A stretch of 64,000 nucleotides of DNA from Wolfiporia cocos (Eukaryota; Basidiomycota; Agaricomycetes; Polyporales; Phaeolaceae). Each line of letters starts with the position of its first letter. Within the stretch, counting starts at the first letter, position 1. Positions 9,689 through 21,091 of the stretch are shown piece after piece. Position numbers and translations under genes: made by a program. The stretch spans positions 3,596,001 to 3,660,000 of the forward strand of contig JACCLO010000007.1 in assembly GCA_029448655.1 (NCBI GenBank). Direction: 5' to 3'. The notes beneath the pieces are model-generated. The model was not told where the DNA came from. It made no database searches and saw nothing but the letters and a program-made list of their open reading frames with translations.

Positions 9689-11913
9689 AAGAGGGGGTGG
9701 AACTCGATAATCGCGATCAAATTTTGCTGAAACCGGAATACTTTACGGTTAGGGCGCTAGAAGCATCACAGCAGGAGATACAATCAGGCGACGAGGACCT
9801 TCTCCGACAAATCCGACAAGCCCTCATGGACGATCAGATTACCAAGGATTACCAGGAACTACTGAAAAGTGGTTCCAAGGAATTCGGTAAAGATCTCCAG
9901 GAATGGAACATGGAGGCCGGATTACTCCTCAGACGAGGAAAAGTGTACGTTCCAAAAGAGCCTAAGGAATTGCGCACGAAGATTCTGGAGTTACATCATG
10001 ACCATGTAACAGCCGGACACTTCGGACGATGGAAGACTTATGAACGTCTATCGCGTAATTACTGGTGGCCTGGAATGACCACGATGGTCAAGCAATATGT
10101 GGAAGGTTGTGACACATGCCAACGCATGAAGAACCACAACCAGACCCCGTATGGACCCCTGCAACCGCTCCCAGTTCCGGAAGCGCCATGGGACACAGTC
10201 ACAATTGACCTTATCGTCCACCTACCACCCAGCGGCGAGTTGAAACAATTCAATGCTATCATGGTAATAGTGGACCGGCTTACCAAGCAAGCACATTTCA
10301 TTCCCACATCAGACAAAATAACGGCAAAGGAATTGGCAAACCTCCTGTACCTTCGGATTTACCCGAACCACGGACTTCCGAAACAAATCATTTCGGATAG
10401 AGGCCCGCAATTCGCTGCCGCCTTATTCAAGGGATGGTGTGAGCAATTGGGAATCCAACGGTCAATGAAAACCGCCTATCACCCGCAAGCGGATGGCCAG
10501 ATGGAGAGAGTTAACCAGATCCTGGAACAATATCTTAGATGTTACATCGATGTTATTCAGAAGGATAATTGGTCATGGTTTCTCCCTACAGCCGAATTCG
10601 CGTATAACAACGCGGCTAGTGAGACAACAAAGAATAGCCCATTCTTTGTTGAACTAGGAAGGCACCCTAACGCAGGACCTACGAATTTACGTCCAACACC
10701 ATACACGGACCTAAATGTCATTGCTTACGAAAGATGGTCAGCACAAGAACAAGCTAAGGCAGCAATGAAATTGGCTGCTGAACGCTGGTCTTGGTACTAT
10801 GATCAACATAAGCGCTCGGTACCGTTTAAAGTCGGCGACAAAGTCCTCGTTGACGCCCGTAGCTGGCAAGACTCCGAAAGAAGTCTTAGTCCACGCTATT
10901 TGGGACCATTTAAGATAATTGAACAATTATCGCCGGTCACCTTTAGGGTACACATGGACGAGCAATACAGGGCTTATCACCCAGTATTTCACGCTTCCAA
11001 ATTGGTCATGTACAAGGACCCGGTGCATCAGAAAAGACCAGAGCCTCAACCAGAAATGGTCGACGGCGAGGAATTATGGGAAGTTGAGAAGATCTTGGAT
11101 CATCGTCTCCGCGCAGGAAGAGTTGAATACAGAATCCGATGGAAAGGATTCGGTATCAATGACGACTCCTGGGTACGCGAAGCTGATCTCGACACGGCAT
11201 ATGACATTCTACAGGAATACAAGGCTTCACACGCCATTCCCATGCAGGATGTTCCCCTCAGGCGATCAGCTAGAAGGAAAGAAGCAGTTCATGTCTTCGA
11301 CCCTGACAGCGACGACTGGGAAGCCGACGAATGCACGTGGCCAGACGACTGGCCGCAGTATCGCGAAGAATTTGCGAAGGATCTTAAGCAGCGCATGGTT
11401 AGACACCCCGATGGGGGATGGATGTCAGCTGACATTAACAAAAATGCGGACTTAAAAATAGTAGTCGGTGAAGGCGGCCGAATGCCGGAAAAAGGAACCA
11501 AGGACTCGGTTGGATTTGACCTGTACACTGCAACAGGCGACGTTCTGCCAGCTCACGGGCAGGCAGAATACAACACCAAACTGAAGATCCAGGTACCTTT
11601 CGGCACTTACGGACGTATCACCCCCCGCTCTAGTCTCGCACGCAAAGGCATAGACGTAATGGGTGGCGTTATCGACCACGATTATCAAGGCGAAGTAATC
11701 ATCATTCTCCGGAATCACTCCGACATATCTATCGATATTCGGGCCGGTGATAAGATTGCTCAGCTCATCTGCGAAGTTGCTAAGGACCCGCACATTACGC
11801 TACACGGAAAATCTTACTTTGAAAAGATTAAATCCGAGCGCGGTACTGGTGGATTCGGCTCCACAGGAAAGTAATCGTTCCATTAGGGACAATGAAACCT
11901 GAAGAGGGGGTAA

Positions 11914-12167
11914 TGTCACAGATTTGGGACATGCCACTATCTTTCCCGTATTTTTACCTATTTATCTGGTATTTCTACGACCTTGTAGACATTTACGCTG
12001 CTAAGCGCCCGTCTACACGTACACGCAACCAAACAACACGTACACAACGCGGTATACGTCCACTTGTCATAAAAACACGTACATAACACGCTTGTACGCG
12101 TCAATGACTCAGCAGACTAACCTCCGGTGTCACGCGCTTTACTCATATCCCGATACCGGGCTATGTC
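11914..12167 (+). repeat. LTR, family A, 5' portion only
   Basis: Follows the pol stop and the purine tract GAAGAGGGGGTAA. It matches the first ~254 bp of the A LTR and then breaks off in the middle of GGGCTATGTC, joining a gag remnant in opposite orientation. The TATA box and transcript start are lost. Confidence 0.85.
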
Positions 12168-13009
12168 GTCCTGAGCTTCTGTGCCCAAGAGAAGAAGTCG
12201 GATTGGAGCTTCTTTTTCCCTTCATCTCCGAAGTACCCTTCAATCTCCTTTTCGGCAATTGCCTTGTCCGTCTTCTTGCCGTACACCTTCTCGATTGTTT
12301 CCAAGAACGTTTTCCATGTGTGCCCCGAGGTTTGTCCGGCGGCAAATTTGTCCACTACCGGCGACATGTATTGGTAGGCCTCGCCCATAAGCCGTAGCAG
12401 GGCTTGGCGAACCTTGTCTTCCTCGAGGGTCACCTTGGCGTCTGCGAAATACATGCCCATTTTCTGGATCCATTCTTTCGACGAGATGGAGTCTATAGGG
12501 CCCGAGAATTTGGGCGGCTGAGTTGGTTTGGTCTGTTGGAAGTTGACCGTTGTGGCAGCTGCTGGTGCGGCTGCTGGTGCGCTTTTTAGAGTGGTTAACG
12601 TTAACTCCGCTTCGAGTTGGTCAATTCTATTGATTAGTGCCGTGACCTGGGCATCGCTGGGTCCTGCGGTTGACACTGCCAAACGCTTTTGCAGTGTAGT
12701 GATGTCTTTTTCTATGCGAGCGAATCGATTTCCGGTTAGGGTATCCAATTGTTGCCGCAAACTCTCTGCCTCCTCTAGTGCTTCGATTCTGTTTTGAAGC
12801 ACCTGATTGTGGCTTCGGATTTGGTTGGTCTTATTCCAGACCATTTCCATATCCGTATCCACCCGGCCTTTGTAGGCCGCGAGGTTGCTGTACAGATGGT
12901 TCTTGGCTTGGTACAGCGCTTCCTTGTAAACTTCTTTTCCCACCTGCAGGACTTCGTCTGAGGCGGGCCCTTCCAGGGTACACTGTAACCTTCCCCTCAA
13001 TTCTAACAC
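12168..13009 (-). pseudogene. Truncated gag of a Ty3/gypsy element (family L)
   Basis: An uninterrupted reading frame of about 280 codons without true N- or C-terminus. An alpha-helical, Glu/Arg/Leu-rich coiled-coil part precedes a capsid-like region with KEWIQKMGMYF and the run VYGKKTDKAIAEKEIEGYFG, which is very close to Gag of element E (VYGKKTDQEVARKEIKGYFG). The nucleocapsid end is cut at 12168 by the A LTR fragment. The 5' side abuts the L LTR with no leader. Clearly Gag; incomplete at both ends. Confidence 0.82.
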
Positions 13010-14707
13010 AAGATGACTTGTAATGATCTTGGGATTGCTGGTTAGGCAAGAGATATAAGCAGTTGTTAAGCAGGATACGTTGAGTGGTTAACTCGTAGTA
13101 TGAATGCAATGAATAGAACTGAGGCAATAGCGCTCAGCAAGGCTAGTATATATACATGATAAATAAGACCCCTATGACACAGATGGCTCTGTGGGACTCA
13201 CCAAGCCAGTATCCTGTGATGAAGTAGGCGACTTAGGTGAGGGAGAGGTTATCAGGCACGGTAGTAGGTGGAAGGTTCTTCTACGGCGCACGCCGAGAAG
13301 AATAGAACTAAAGTTATAGGCCGTCAAGGCCCTACTTATATACATAATAATATCAGGTCATGTGCTACTGTATAGTGCATGCCCGATAAGGAGTGTGGGC
13401 TTGGTTGCCATAAGGGCGACCAAGTGGTACGACTACTCTACAAAGGCCGTGACCCGCCGGTAATGGCCGAGCCAATGGTAAAAGAGAGAGCGTGTGGTCT
13501 CATCGTTAGATGGACATGTGAAGACGGGCGCAGCCCGGGTATAAGGGATGCCGGTTGCCGGATACCGTGAGGTATAATGGCGATTGGCCGGTCATCGTGT
13601 GCTGACCAAGGCAGAACGCCGAGGTCGTAATGCTATTGGGCCAACAGGCACCGTAGCATGTGATATGTCCGGACCGGAGGGTTACCGGAACATATGGCGG
13701 TCTTAGCCGTGAGGCGAGGACCGGTATTTGGGCAACGCCGTGATGGCAGAAGCCCGGGACTTGGAGAACGCCGAGTCCGTGGGATGGCCGAGAAGGCCGA
13801 GCCTATAGCGATATTGCCTTGATGCTAATATAGTGCTATTTGGCCGTGTTGCCATTATTATGCGAAGGCGTGGCGCGCCTGAGGTGCCATTGTGATCAAG
13901 GATCTTATGGCAATGGGAAGCCGGGAAGGCCGACCCAATAGTACAAGGCCGCGAGGCACTGTTTGTACATGTGGACATTATTATGCGAGCGTGCCGCGCT
14001 CGGCCTATCATTATGATCTAAGATCTATGACGTGGCTGGTCTTGCTCTGACGGGCGAGACCTATGACGTATGCTGTAGTGTTGCTATTGGACGTGGTTGT
14101 ACCGTAGCGTTACGTAAGCTAGTCATGTGGTTGATAAGCCCAATTAAGAGCTTGTCGTGGTGGCAATGGGAGTTAACCCGTAGATAACTGGTAGTTAGAC
14201 GTATAAATCCCAGGTAAATTGCTATAATCGTAGGAAAAATGCTGTAAGCCCCAGATAAATCTGTGACACCCTAACAGTCTTATTAGATGTCCGTATTTGT
14301 ATGTACAAGTCCCCAGATACCTAAGTACTGAGTAATATGCAATAAATACATATACCGATCAAAACCGGGATATAGAAAGGCAGCGTAGGCCACACGAATA
14401 GCGTTTTGCGCTCTTGTCATTACAAAGACGGGGCGTGACCAGAGCCCGGTCCGCTGACGTTTATACGCTGACTGCTTCCGGACAGAATGTCCGATTGGCT
14501 AGAACTAGACATGTGACTGATGGTAACTACTAGTGATAAGATTAGACCGTCGTTACGGGAGATAACGCGGCCATTATTCGGCACGTATGTAACCGTTAAC
14601 CTATGAGCCAGATAAGCTGGTTATTGGTCTAGAAAGTCGTAGATAATTCGTAGAATTGCCGGAAAAGTAGTAAGAAATAAAGGGAAACTAGGAGAATTCT
14701 TGTGACA
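13010..14707 (-). repeat. LTR, family L, with nested solo C LTR
   Basis: Its minus-strand start is TGTCACAAGAATTCTCC (right edge 14707). It contains a TATA-like TATATATAC (complement of 13148-13156) about 30 bp before a TTCTATTC start-like tract. About 600 bp without the nested C LTR. The left edge is uncertain because the gag remnant follows without leader or primer site. Confidence 0.55.
13175..14268 (-). repeat. Solo LTR, family C
   Basis: 1094 bp flanked by a perfect 5-bp duplication CCCTA (13170-13174 and 14269-14273). It interrupts the L LTR between TATA box and U3 end. Confidence 0.93.
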
Positions 14708-15572
14708 CTTGGTCCTTCCTATGTGGCTACACGGGGCTCCGAATCCTCGCCGTGAGCAGACACGCGCCCTACGCTGACACCAGCGCGCACGACGCCGCGA
14801 CGGCATGCGCAGTGGGAGCGTTCATCCTGAGCTTCACCATCGCCGCGGTGTGGACCGTCGACCTTATTCTCACCATGGCAGACGAGGACGGCTGGTTCAC
14901 GCTCATGCCGTGGAATTGGGCGCATTGGGCGGTCAACAACGTGAGGCTGTTGTGCGTGGTGCTCATCGGCTTCCTCAGCCAGGGGATGTGTTGCAGCATC
15001 GGCTTGGTGGGGCGCTGGATGTATTGAGCACATTCTGTGCGAGCGCCGTCGGAGAGGCGGTGCTTTTGCTGGTACCTGTGGTGACGGTCCCGATTGTACA
15101 CCGCTTTCAGGACAGCATGTCATACAAGGACTAGAGTCACTATACCCGCCAGTAGACATCACCATCATATGAAATGACGTACATATTATTATAGGTAGCT
15201 TATAGAGTTGTAGTCCCAAGCCTAACATAATCTGTAGTCTATGAAGAAGGAAGAACAAAATAGAACGCTCACCAGGCACCGCACAATTTCTTGCTCTGCA
15301 TCCATATCGACGTATCAGCAAACAAGGGATTGCTGCCTCCCGATAAGCTGCTTCTTCTGCTCACGCGACTACAGTGCGACGGGATCAACGTCCGATGTCC
15401 GACATCCAGCGTTCCACGGCTCGCGCCAGCACACCGCATTCCATCATCGTCTCAGTAAGGATCAGCACATCGTACATTCCAGCAACCTTTCAACTTCTAT
15501 CTTACACCTCGCGCCACCTTCTCTCCCCGCGCGTCCCACCTTCGCCCGCGATGCTCCTTGCCGGCGCGGCGC
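14708..15572. other. Non-repeat region without a confident gene
   Basis: Abrupt change from LTR sequence to host-like DNA. A 91-codon plus-strand frame from a GTG at 14752 to 15027 is rich in hydrophobic residues (VGAFILSFTIAAVWTVDLIL) and could be an exon of a small membrane protein. It has no ATG at its start and no recognisable family. Nothing else supportable in this stretch. Confidence 0.3.
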
Positions 15573-16990
15573 TCAGAGCCCCTCCTGGCTGCGGTACCAC
15601 ACGTCCAAGCTGTTGTATACCTCGCCCGCCGCGAGCAGCGCGTCGTGCCCGGACGGACCGAGCGTATTGGGGTGCATCCACGCCGCGAGCGGCTCGTGGA
15701 ACTCGAGGAACGCGGCGGCTGTGGACGTGCGGTGGATTCAAAGGCCACAGTTCGAGGAAGGGGCGAGGCATGCGGAATTCGCAGGATGGAGTGCGCGCGG
15801 TTGAGAGTGAGGAAGCGACGAGAGAGGAGACTCCAATGTCAGCATCGCACACGACTTGAAATACGGTCGACGTACAGCCCGCCTCGTATCCGTCGCCCTT
15901 CTCGCCAGAGCCGCCGTGGATCTTCTTCCTCGCGGTCTTCTTGGGGTCGACAAAGTTGTTCGAGTAGAACTGCACACCCGACTCTGCGCGCGCGTCAGCG
16001 GCGGGGATCAGCAGAGGCAAACCAACAAAACGCGCGACGTACGGTTCGTCGTAAAGTCGACCCGGAGCCCGCTCTTCGCGCCTGCGAGCTCAACGACGGG
16101 GTCGCGTGCCTCGAGCGCAGGCGTGAGCAGGTCCGCCTCCGGCCCCAGCTCCGCCTCAGACACGCGCGGCGGCGGGAGCACGGGGGAGTCCGGGCGCGGC
16201 GCGAACACGTAAAACTCATCTGCGGGTGCGTCAGCGCCAGGGCTGCATTCACGGCCGCACCACACGCACCGTATCCGTTCTCAGGGAACCGCTCCCCGAT
16301 CGTGCGCGTCGTCTTCTCCGCATGCGCGTGGTGCGTGCCCGCGACGGGCGCGAGCGCGCCGGCCGAGTTGGCGTCGGGGAGGTACGCAAGCGTGTGGTCC
16401 GCCTGCGCCGCGGCGGGCATCAGTGCGCGCAGACCACCAGCACTCGCGGGGGACGCACCTTGATCGTGAGGCTGTGGTCCCTGACGCTCACGCCCTCCTG
16501 GAGGGACGCGTCGAGGTTGAATCCCCAGTGCTAGAGCGCGCGTCAGCCCGCGCCGCGCCGCACACCGCACGCACGCACCTGCGTCATATTCACGGCCGTG
16601 ACGGCGCCGTCGAGGAGCTTCGCGCGGTAGACGAGGAGCACGCTCCCGAGGTGCCACTCGCCGTCGCGGGCGCCGTCGGGGCGCCCGCGCGCGTCGAGGA
16701 GCGCGACGAGCACCTCGACGCGGAGGCGCCCGGGGAAGCCCTCCTCGCCGTCGGGCGACTCGCGCACGAAGAACGTGTACGCGCCGGCGGGGATGGCCGC
16801 CTGCACGCGCGCGAGCTCCGCGGCGGTGAACAGGGTGACGCGCGCGGCAGGGTCCGCGTCCACGGCGGTGTCGAGGACGGGCGTCCACGGGGTGAGGTCC
16901 CACCCGGTGAGGCCGCCGTGGAGCGAGACGGTCGGACGCTCGTTCGCGCGGGGCGATCTCCGCGGACGCGCCGTTGCGCGCGATGGGGAG
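15573..16990 (-). pseudogene. Aldose 1-epimerase-like (galactose mutarotase) gene, 5' end missing or frameshifted
   Basis: Interconverts alpha and beta anomers of hexoses if functional. Six exons can be read: about 16990-16579, 16530-16459, 16402-16270, 16219-16043, 15983-15876, 15718-15573, joined by GT..AG introns that all preserve frame. Family signatures in order: LHGG, HWGFNLDA (counterpart of NHTYFNL with its catalytic His), DHSLTIK, ERFPENGYDEFY, SGVQFYSNNF, and LEFHEPLAAW near the C-terminus with the expected catalytic Glu. Upstream of LHGG the frame breaks: NERPTVSLHGG and the stretch before it (LPIARNGASAEIAP) are one base apart. No start or N-terminal exon is visible before the Crinkler gene at 17123, read on the other strand. 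Probably a truncated gene; an unusual intron could also explain it. Confidence 0.65.
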
Positions 16991-17122
16991 CGTGGCGGGC
17001 GAGCAAGACAGAGTGTGACACCATTGCTGCGGGGAGTCACGGATTATCACACGGGTGTGACAACCAAGGACGCCACAACACACGTTCAACTTCCAACCAC
17101 CACGACCAACTGATTCCAAGCC

Positions 17123-19168
17123 ATGTCAACGGTCACAGTTTGGTATCTTCGAAACGATGGCAAAGCGAACCCAAGCGGAGTCGATGTTCCTGTGGGTACT
17201 CGCATGGACCAATTGCGAAAGGCCATTGGCGACGACATGCGAGCTAACGGGTTTGCGGTGGACTCATCGGTGCTGACTCTGTGGAAGGTATGTGGCGACC
17301 TCATGCCGCATCTTGATGACCCTCACACCCGCTTAGCCCAAGGACGAACTACCCATCGTAGATGAGCAGGGCAATGATGCAGATCCACAGAAGGCCTGGG
17401 ACGACAGGAAGGCCAATCGCCGCCTTGATGCTATAGCCACAAAGTTGCCTCCTAGTCAAGTCATCAGCTCTGTATTGCAGCTTAACACTGGCAAGGAGTT
17501 GGTGCACGTCATTGTCGAATTGCCCGAACGTGAGTTTTATTTATCACATCTTGTCGCAATCATGACGATATTCTAGTACAAAAACGGCCTGCAGACGACG
17601 AAGCTTCGGAGGGGCGGAAGCGGCGGAAGCTTGAGAGTATGGGTGAGCCTCTCGTTTTGATAGCATTGCAGTTTTTGGATTGAAACTGACTGTCGCCTGA
17701 CCAGGAGTCGAGAATCGCCTTCAATCGGTGTTAGCCGGGCGTCAGAAGGTGCTCGATGCCTTGAGAAATTTGCCTGCGCCTTCAACAGCTGCAAAAACCG
17801 ATAATTTCAAACATTACATGTCTCAGGACCAGTCTTGGCTAAAGGCTGGCCGACCTTATGGTGCCGTTGGCCCTCCCGTTTCGATCTACCACTCTGTCTT
17901 CGCCATATTCTTGGAGCTCGTAGCGAACACTGACAGCATCCCCGACTCGGATGCTCTGGACACAGCTCGCAAGCTTCTGGAGGAGTCGTCCAAGTTCCAC
18001 CCAGATGAGGGCACGCGACAGAAAAAGATCAACGACCTGCTCGCTAAGTTCTTGACACATGACATAGTATCGATGCGGCTGTCTGACAGCTCAAGTAACG
18101 ATGGCATGATTCGTGTTCACTGTCAGAAGATCCATGTAAATGCGGGTCCGCTGTTCTTAGAGTACAAGAGTGAGCCGGATTCAGTCAAGGCTGAGCCATG
18201 TATGCAGGCTGCCTTCGGATATGCCAGATATTATCTTGTCGAAGTTCGTTTATCATCATTGTGTTCAGCTTCAGTTTATGTTTACTGACTGCGGTCTGTG
18301 ACACCAGGCGGAAGATCTCCTTGAATACTGCTGTTGTCCAAGTTTTACCCTCGCCATCACAGGCCCCTCATTGCAAGTGTCTGGAGTGGTTATCGTTGAC
18401 GAGATGCTTGTTCAAGATCTCATGCACCCACTCTGCCTGAAAGACGCCGCCCTTCCTCCCCAGCACTTCCTTCGTGTGGCGCGGGTCCTCGATGCACTAA
18501 AGGTCTGCACGCAGCAACTACACAGCTTCTACGAGGGCCTCGAAAAGCCTCTTCCCCAATCGGCAAGGCATCTTCTCCCCTCCTTCACATCCTACACGAA
18601 TGCCGAGGGACAGGATGTTCGGATGGAGTATCTGGGCCGGGTCAGACCCAAGGAAGAAAGCTCGAGGCGCGCGTTATTCGTGGCCGAGACCGAGGGTGGC
18701 AAAAAGGAAAAGGTAGTAGTAAAGTTCGTCCACCAATATGGAGAACGCGGACACCGGTTGCTCGCGAAAGAAGGCCTCGCTCCTGCACTCCACTACTTCG
18801 CGTCGCTGGGAGGCGGCACGTACGTCGTCGTTATGGAGTTTGTGACTGGTGACACAGTCTTCCAGGCAAACAGCAAGAGCCTCTCCCCGGACGTCCTGGC
18901 TGACATTGAACGAGCTGTGAAACTCCTGCATGATAACAATCTGGTCTTCGGCGACCTGCGCCAACCCAACATCATGGTGGTAAAGCGCGAGGACGGGAAG
19001 GACGGCGCGATGCTGATTGATTTTGACTGGTGTGGAGAGGACGGAGAGGCACGATACCCTTTACAACTCAACAAGGGGTTGGGTTGGCATGGCGAAGTTG
19101 TGTGTGGTGGCATCATAATGAAGGAGCATGACTTGCACATGTTGTCAAAGATACAGCGGAAGTTCTAA
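17123..19168 (+). CDS. Crinkler (CRN)-like protein with C-terminal kinase-like domain, copy 1 (intact)
   Basis: Five exons: 17123-17287, 17337-17529, 17577-17642, 17705-18243, 18308-19168. All introns are GT..AG and the joined frame encodes about 607 residues. The N-terminal ~120 residues resemble the Crinkler N-terminal domain: a ubiquitin-like start (TVTVWYLRNDG), LTLWK, and an end in HVIVELPE. A basic cluster (RKRRKLE, exon 3) could be a nuclear signal. The C-terminal half is kinase-like: candidate ATP-binding Lys in VVVKFV, hinge-like VVMEFVTG, catalytic-loop-like VFGDLRQPNIMV (Asp and Asn kept, HRD His/Arg lost), and LIDFDWCG in place of DFG. Crinklers are secreted, host-nucleus-directed in oomycetes; in fungi the role is less certain and I see no signal peptide. 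Parent-like member of a three-copy cluster. Confidence 0.75.
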
Positions 19169-19430
19169 GGTCGTTAAATTGTTTTCTTGTTCACTTGTTA
19201 ACTATGTATTCATGTATCGCCATGGCGGGGTCCTGTATGACGTTCAAATTGTACATTTATGTAATCAGCGATAATGAAAATGTGAACAATCTTCTCACCA
19301 GAGAACAATAAATCCTTTCCGCGCGATCTCCGTTGCACCAAAATAAGGACCCTACGGATCAATCAGAACTAGACCCATTTGTGCAAAATACCGTAATGCC
19401 ACTTCATTGGAAAAGGATAATCCTCTGTTG
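19169..19430. other. Spacer between Crinkler copies 1 and 2
   Basis: Contains an AATAAA at 19308-19313, about 140 bp after the copy 1 stop, possibly its polyadenylation signal. No reading frame or repeat recognised. Confidence 0.4.
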
Positions 19431-21091
19431 GCAGCGAACCAACAGGAATCGATGTTCCTGTGCGCACTCGCATGGACCAACTGAGAGATGCCATTGGTGA
19501 CAAGCTAGGGTAGAGAGAGAATCGTTGAACCTGTGGAAGGTATGTGGCGACCTCATGCCGCATCTTGATGACCCTCACACCCGCTTAGCCCAAGGACGAA
19601 CTACCCATCGTAGATGAGCAGGGCAATGATGCAGATCCACAGAAGGCCTGGGACGACAGGAAGGCCAATCGCCGCCTTGATGCTATAGCCACAAAGTTAC
19701 CTCCTAGTCAAATCATCAGCTCTGTATTGCAGCTTAACACTGGCAAGGAGTTGGTGCACGTCATTGTCGAATTGCCCGAACGTGAGTTTTATTTATCACA
19801 TCTTGTCGCAATCATGACGACGTTCTAGTACAAAAACGGCCTGCAGACGACGAAGGTTCGGAGGGGCGGAAGCGGCGGAAGTATGGGTGAGCCTCTTGTT
19901 TTGCCTCGTTATGATAGCATTGCAGTTTTTGGATTGAAACTGACTGTCGCCTGACCAGGAGTCGAGAATCGCCTTCAAGCCATATTGGATGGGCGCAAAA
20001 GGCTCCTCGCAGGCTTGAAGAAGCTACCTGCTCCCTCCGAAGCAGGGAAAACAAACTATGTCCAGAAGTTGGCGCAAGAAACTCAACCTTGGTTGAAGGC
20101 TGGTCGTCCTTTTGGCGTCATTGGTCTCCTCGTTTCAATCTATCATCCCGTATTTGCCAATTTCCTGGACCTTCTAGCGTGCCCCGACGATCGCCTTGAC
20201 CCGGACGTGCTGGTTAAGACTCAACAGCTTGTGGAGGCGTCGTCCATGTTTTATACAAATGAGGGCTTGCGGAAGCATGAGATTAATCGTCAACTCTCTA
20301 ATTTCTTGGGCACCAATATCGTACCAATGACATTACCGGACCGGTCGAGTAACGATGGTCTGGTTTCGGTGACATGCCTCAAGATCGATCAAGACGCCGC
20401 TCCGGTGTTCTTGGAGTACAAGGCTGAAGCGGATAGAGTCACCACTGAGCCGCATACACAGGCTGCCTTTGGGTACGCTAGGTACTATCTCAATCTTGTC
20501 CGTATTCAACCTCTGTTCTTCTGCGTTGGTTCATGTTCACTCACTCCAGTATGTGTAACAGAGCAAGGAGTTTATGAATCACTGCTGTTGCCCAAGTTTT
20601 ACCCTTGCCATTACAGGTCCCACTTTGCAAGTATCTGCGGTGGTTTTGGTTGACGACATGCTCGTTCAAGAGCTCACACTTCCACTGTTACTCAAGGATT
20701 CGCCTCTCCCCCTCAGCACTTCGCGCGAGTCCTCAATGCTCTCAAGGTCTGCATACCGAAATTATGCAACTTCTACAAAAACCTCGAGAAGCTCGACCCA
20801 GGATCGATAGAACATCTTCTCCCCTCTTTCAAATCCTACGAGAATGCCAAAGGGCAAGATGTTCGGTTAAAGTATGTGGGGTGAGTCAAACCAAAGGAAG
20901 AGAACCCGGCGCGCGCGTTATTCGAAGCCGAGACTAACCAAAAAGGCAAGGTAGTAGTGAAGTTCGTCCATCAATATGGCAAACGCGGACACGAGTTGCT
21001 TGTGAAGGAAGGCCTCGCTCCTGCACTTCACTATTTCGCTCCGCTGGGAGGCGGCATATACGTCATCGTCATGGACTTTGTGACTGGCGAC

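Larger units (their letters stand above)
8291..11874 (+). pseudogene. A-family pol, 3' half (RNase H, integrase, chromodomain, dUTPase), interrupted by a TRIM
   Basis: Coding runs 8291-8754 and resumes in frame at 9694 after the 934-bp TRIM and its AAGAG duplication. Order: RNase H (FRVEADSSDYATG, NYEIYDKELLAI), integrase zinc finger (HHDHVTAGH ... CDTCQRMK), integrase core with catalytic D (TIDL), D (SDRG) and E (GQMERVN), GPY/F module (RYLGPFKI), chromodomain (WEVEKILDH ... YRIRWKGF), and dUTPase with motifs SVGFDLY, PRSSLA, GVIDHDY, GDKIAQL and GGFGSTG. The dUTPase keeps the catalytic Asp (codon 11674-11676). Protease and RT are missing, so the copy cannot be autonomous. Confidence 0.88.

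Noticed and set aside
15497..17119. Long Arg/Pro-rich frames on both strands
   Set aside because: Shadows produced by GC-rich codons of the epimerase-like gene. Their composition (runs of Arg, Ala, Pro) is typical of wrong frames.
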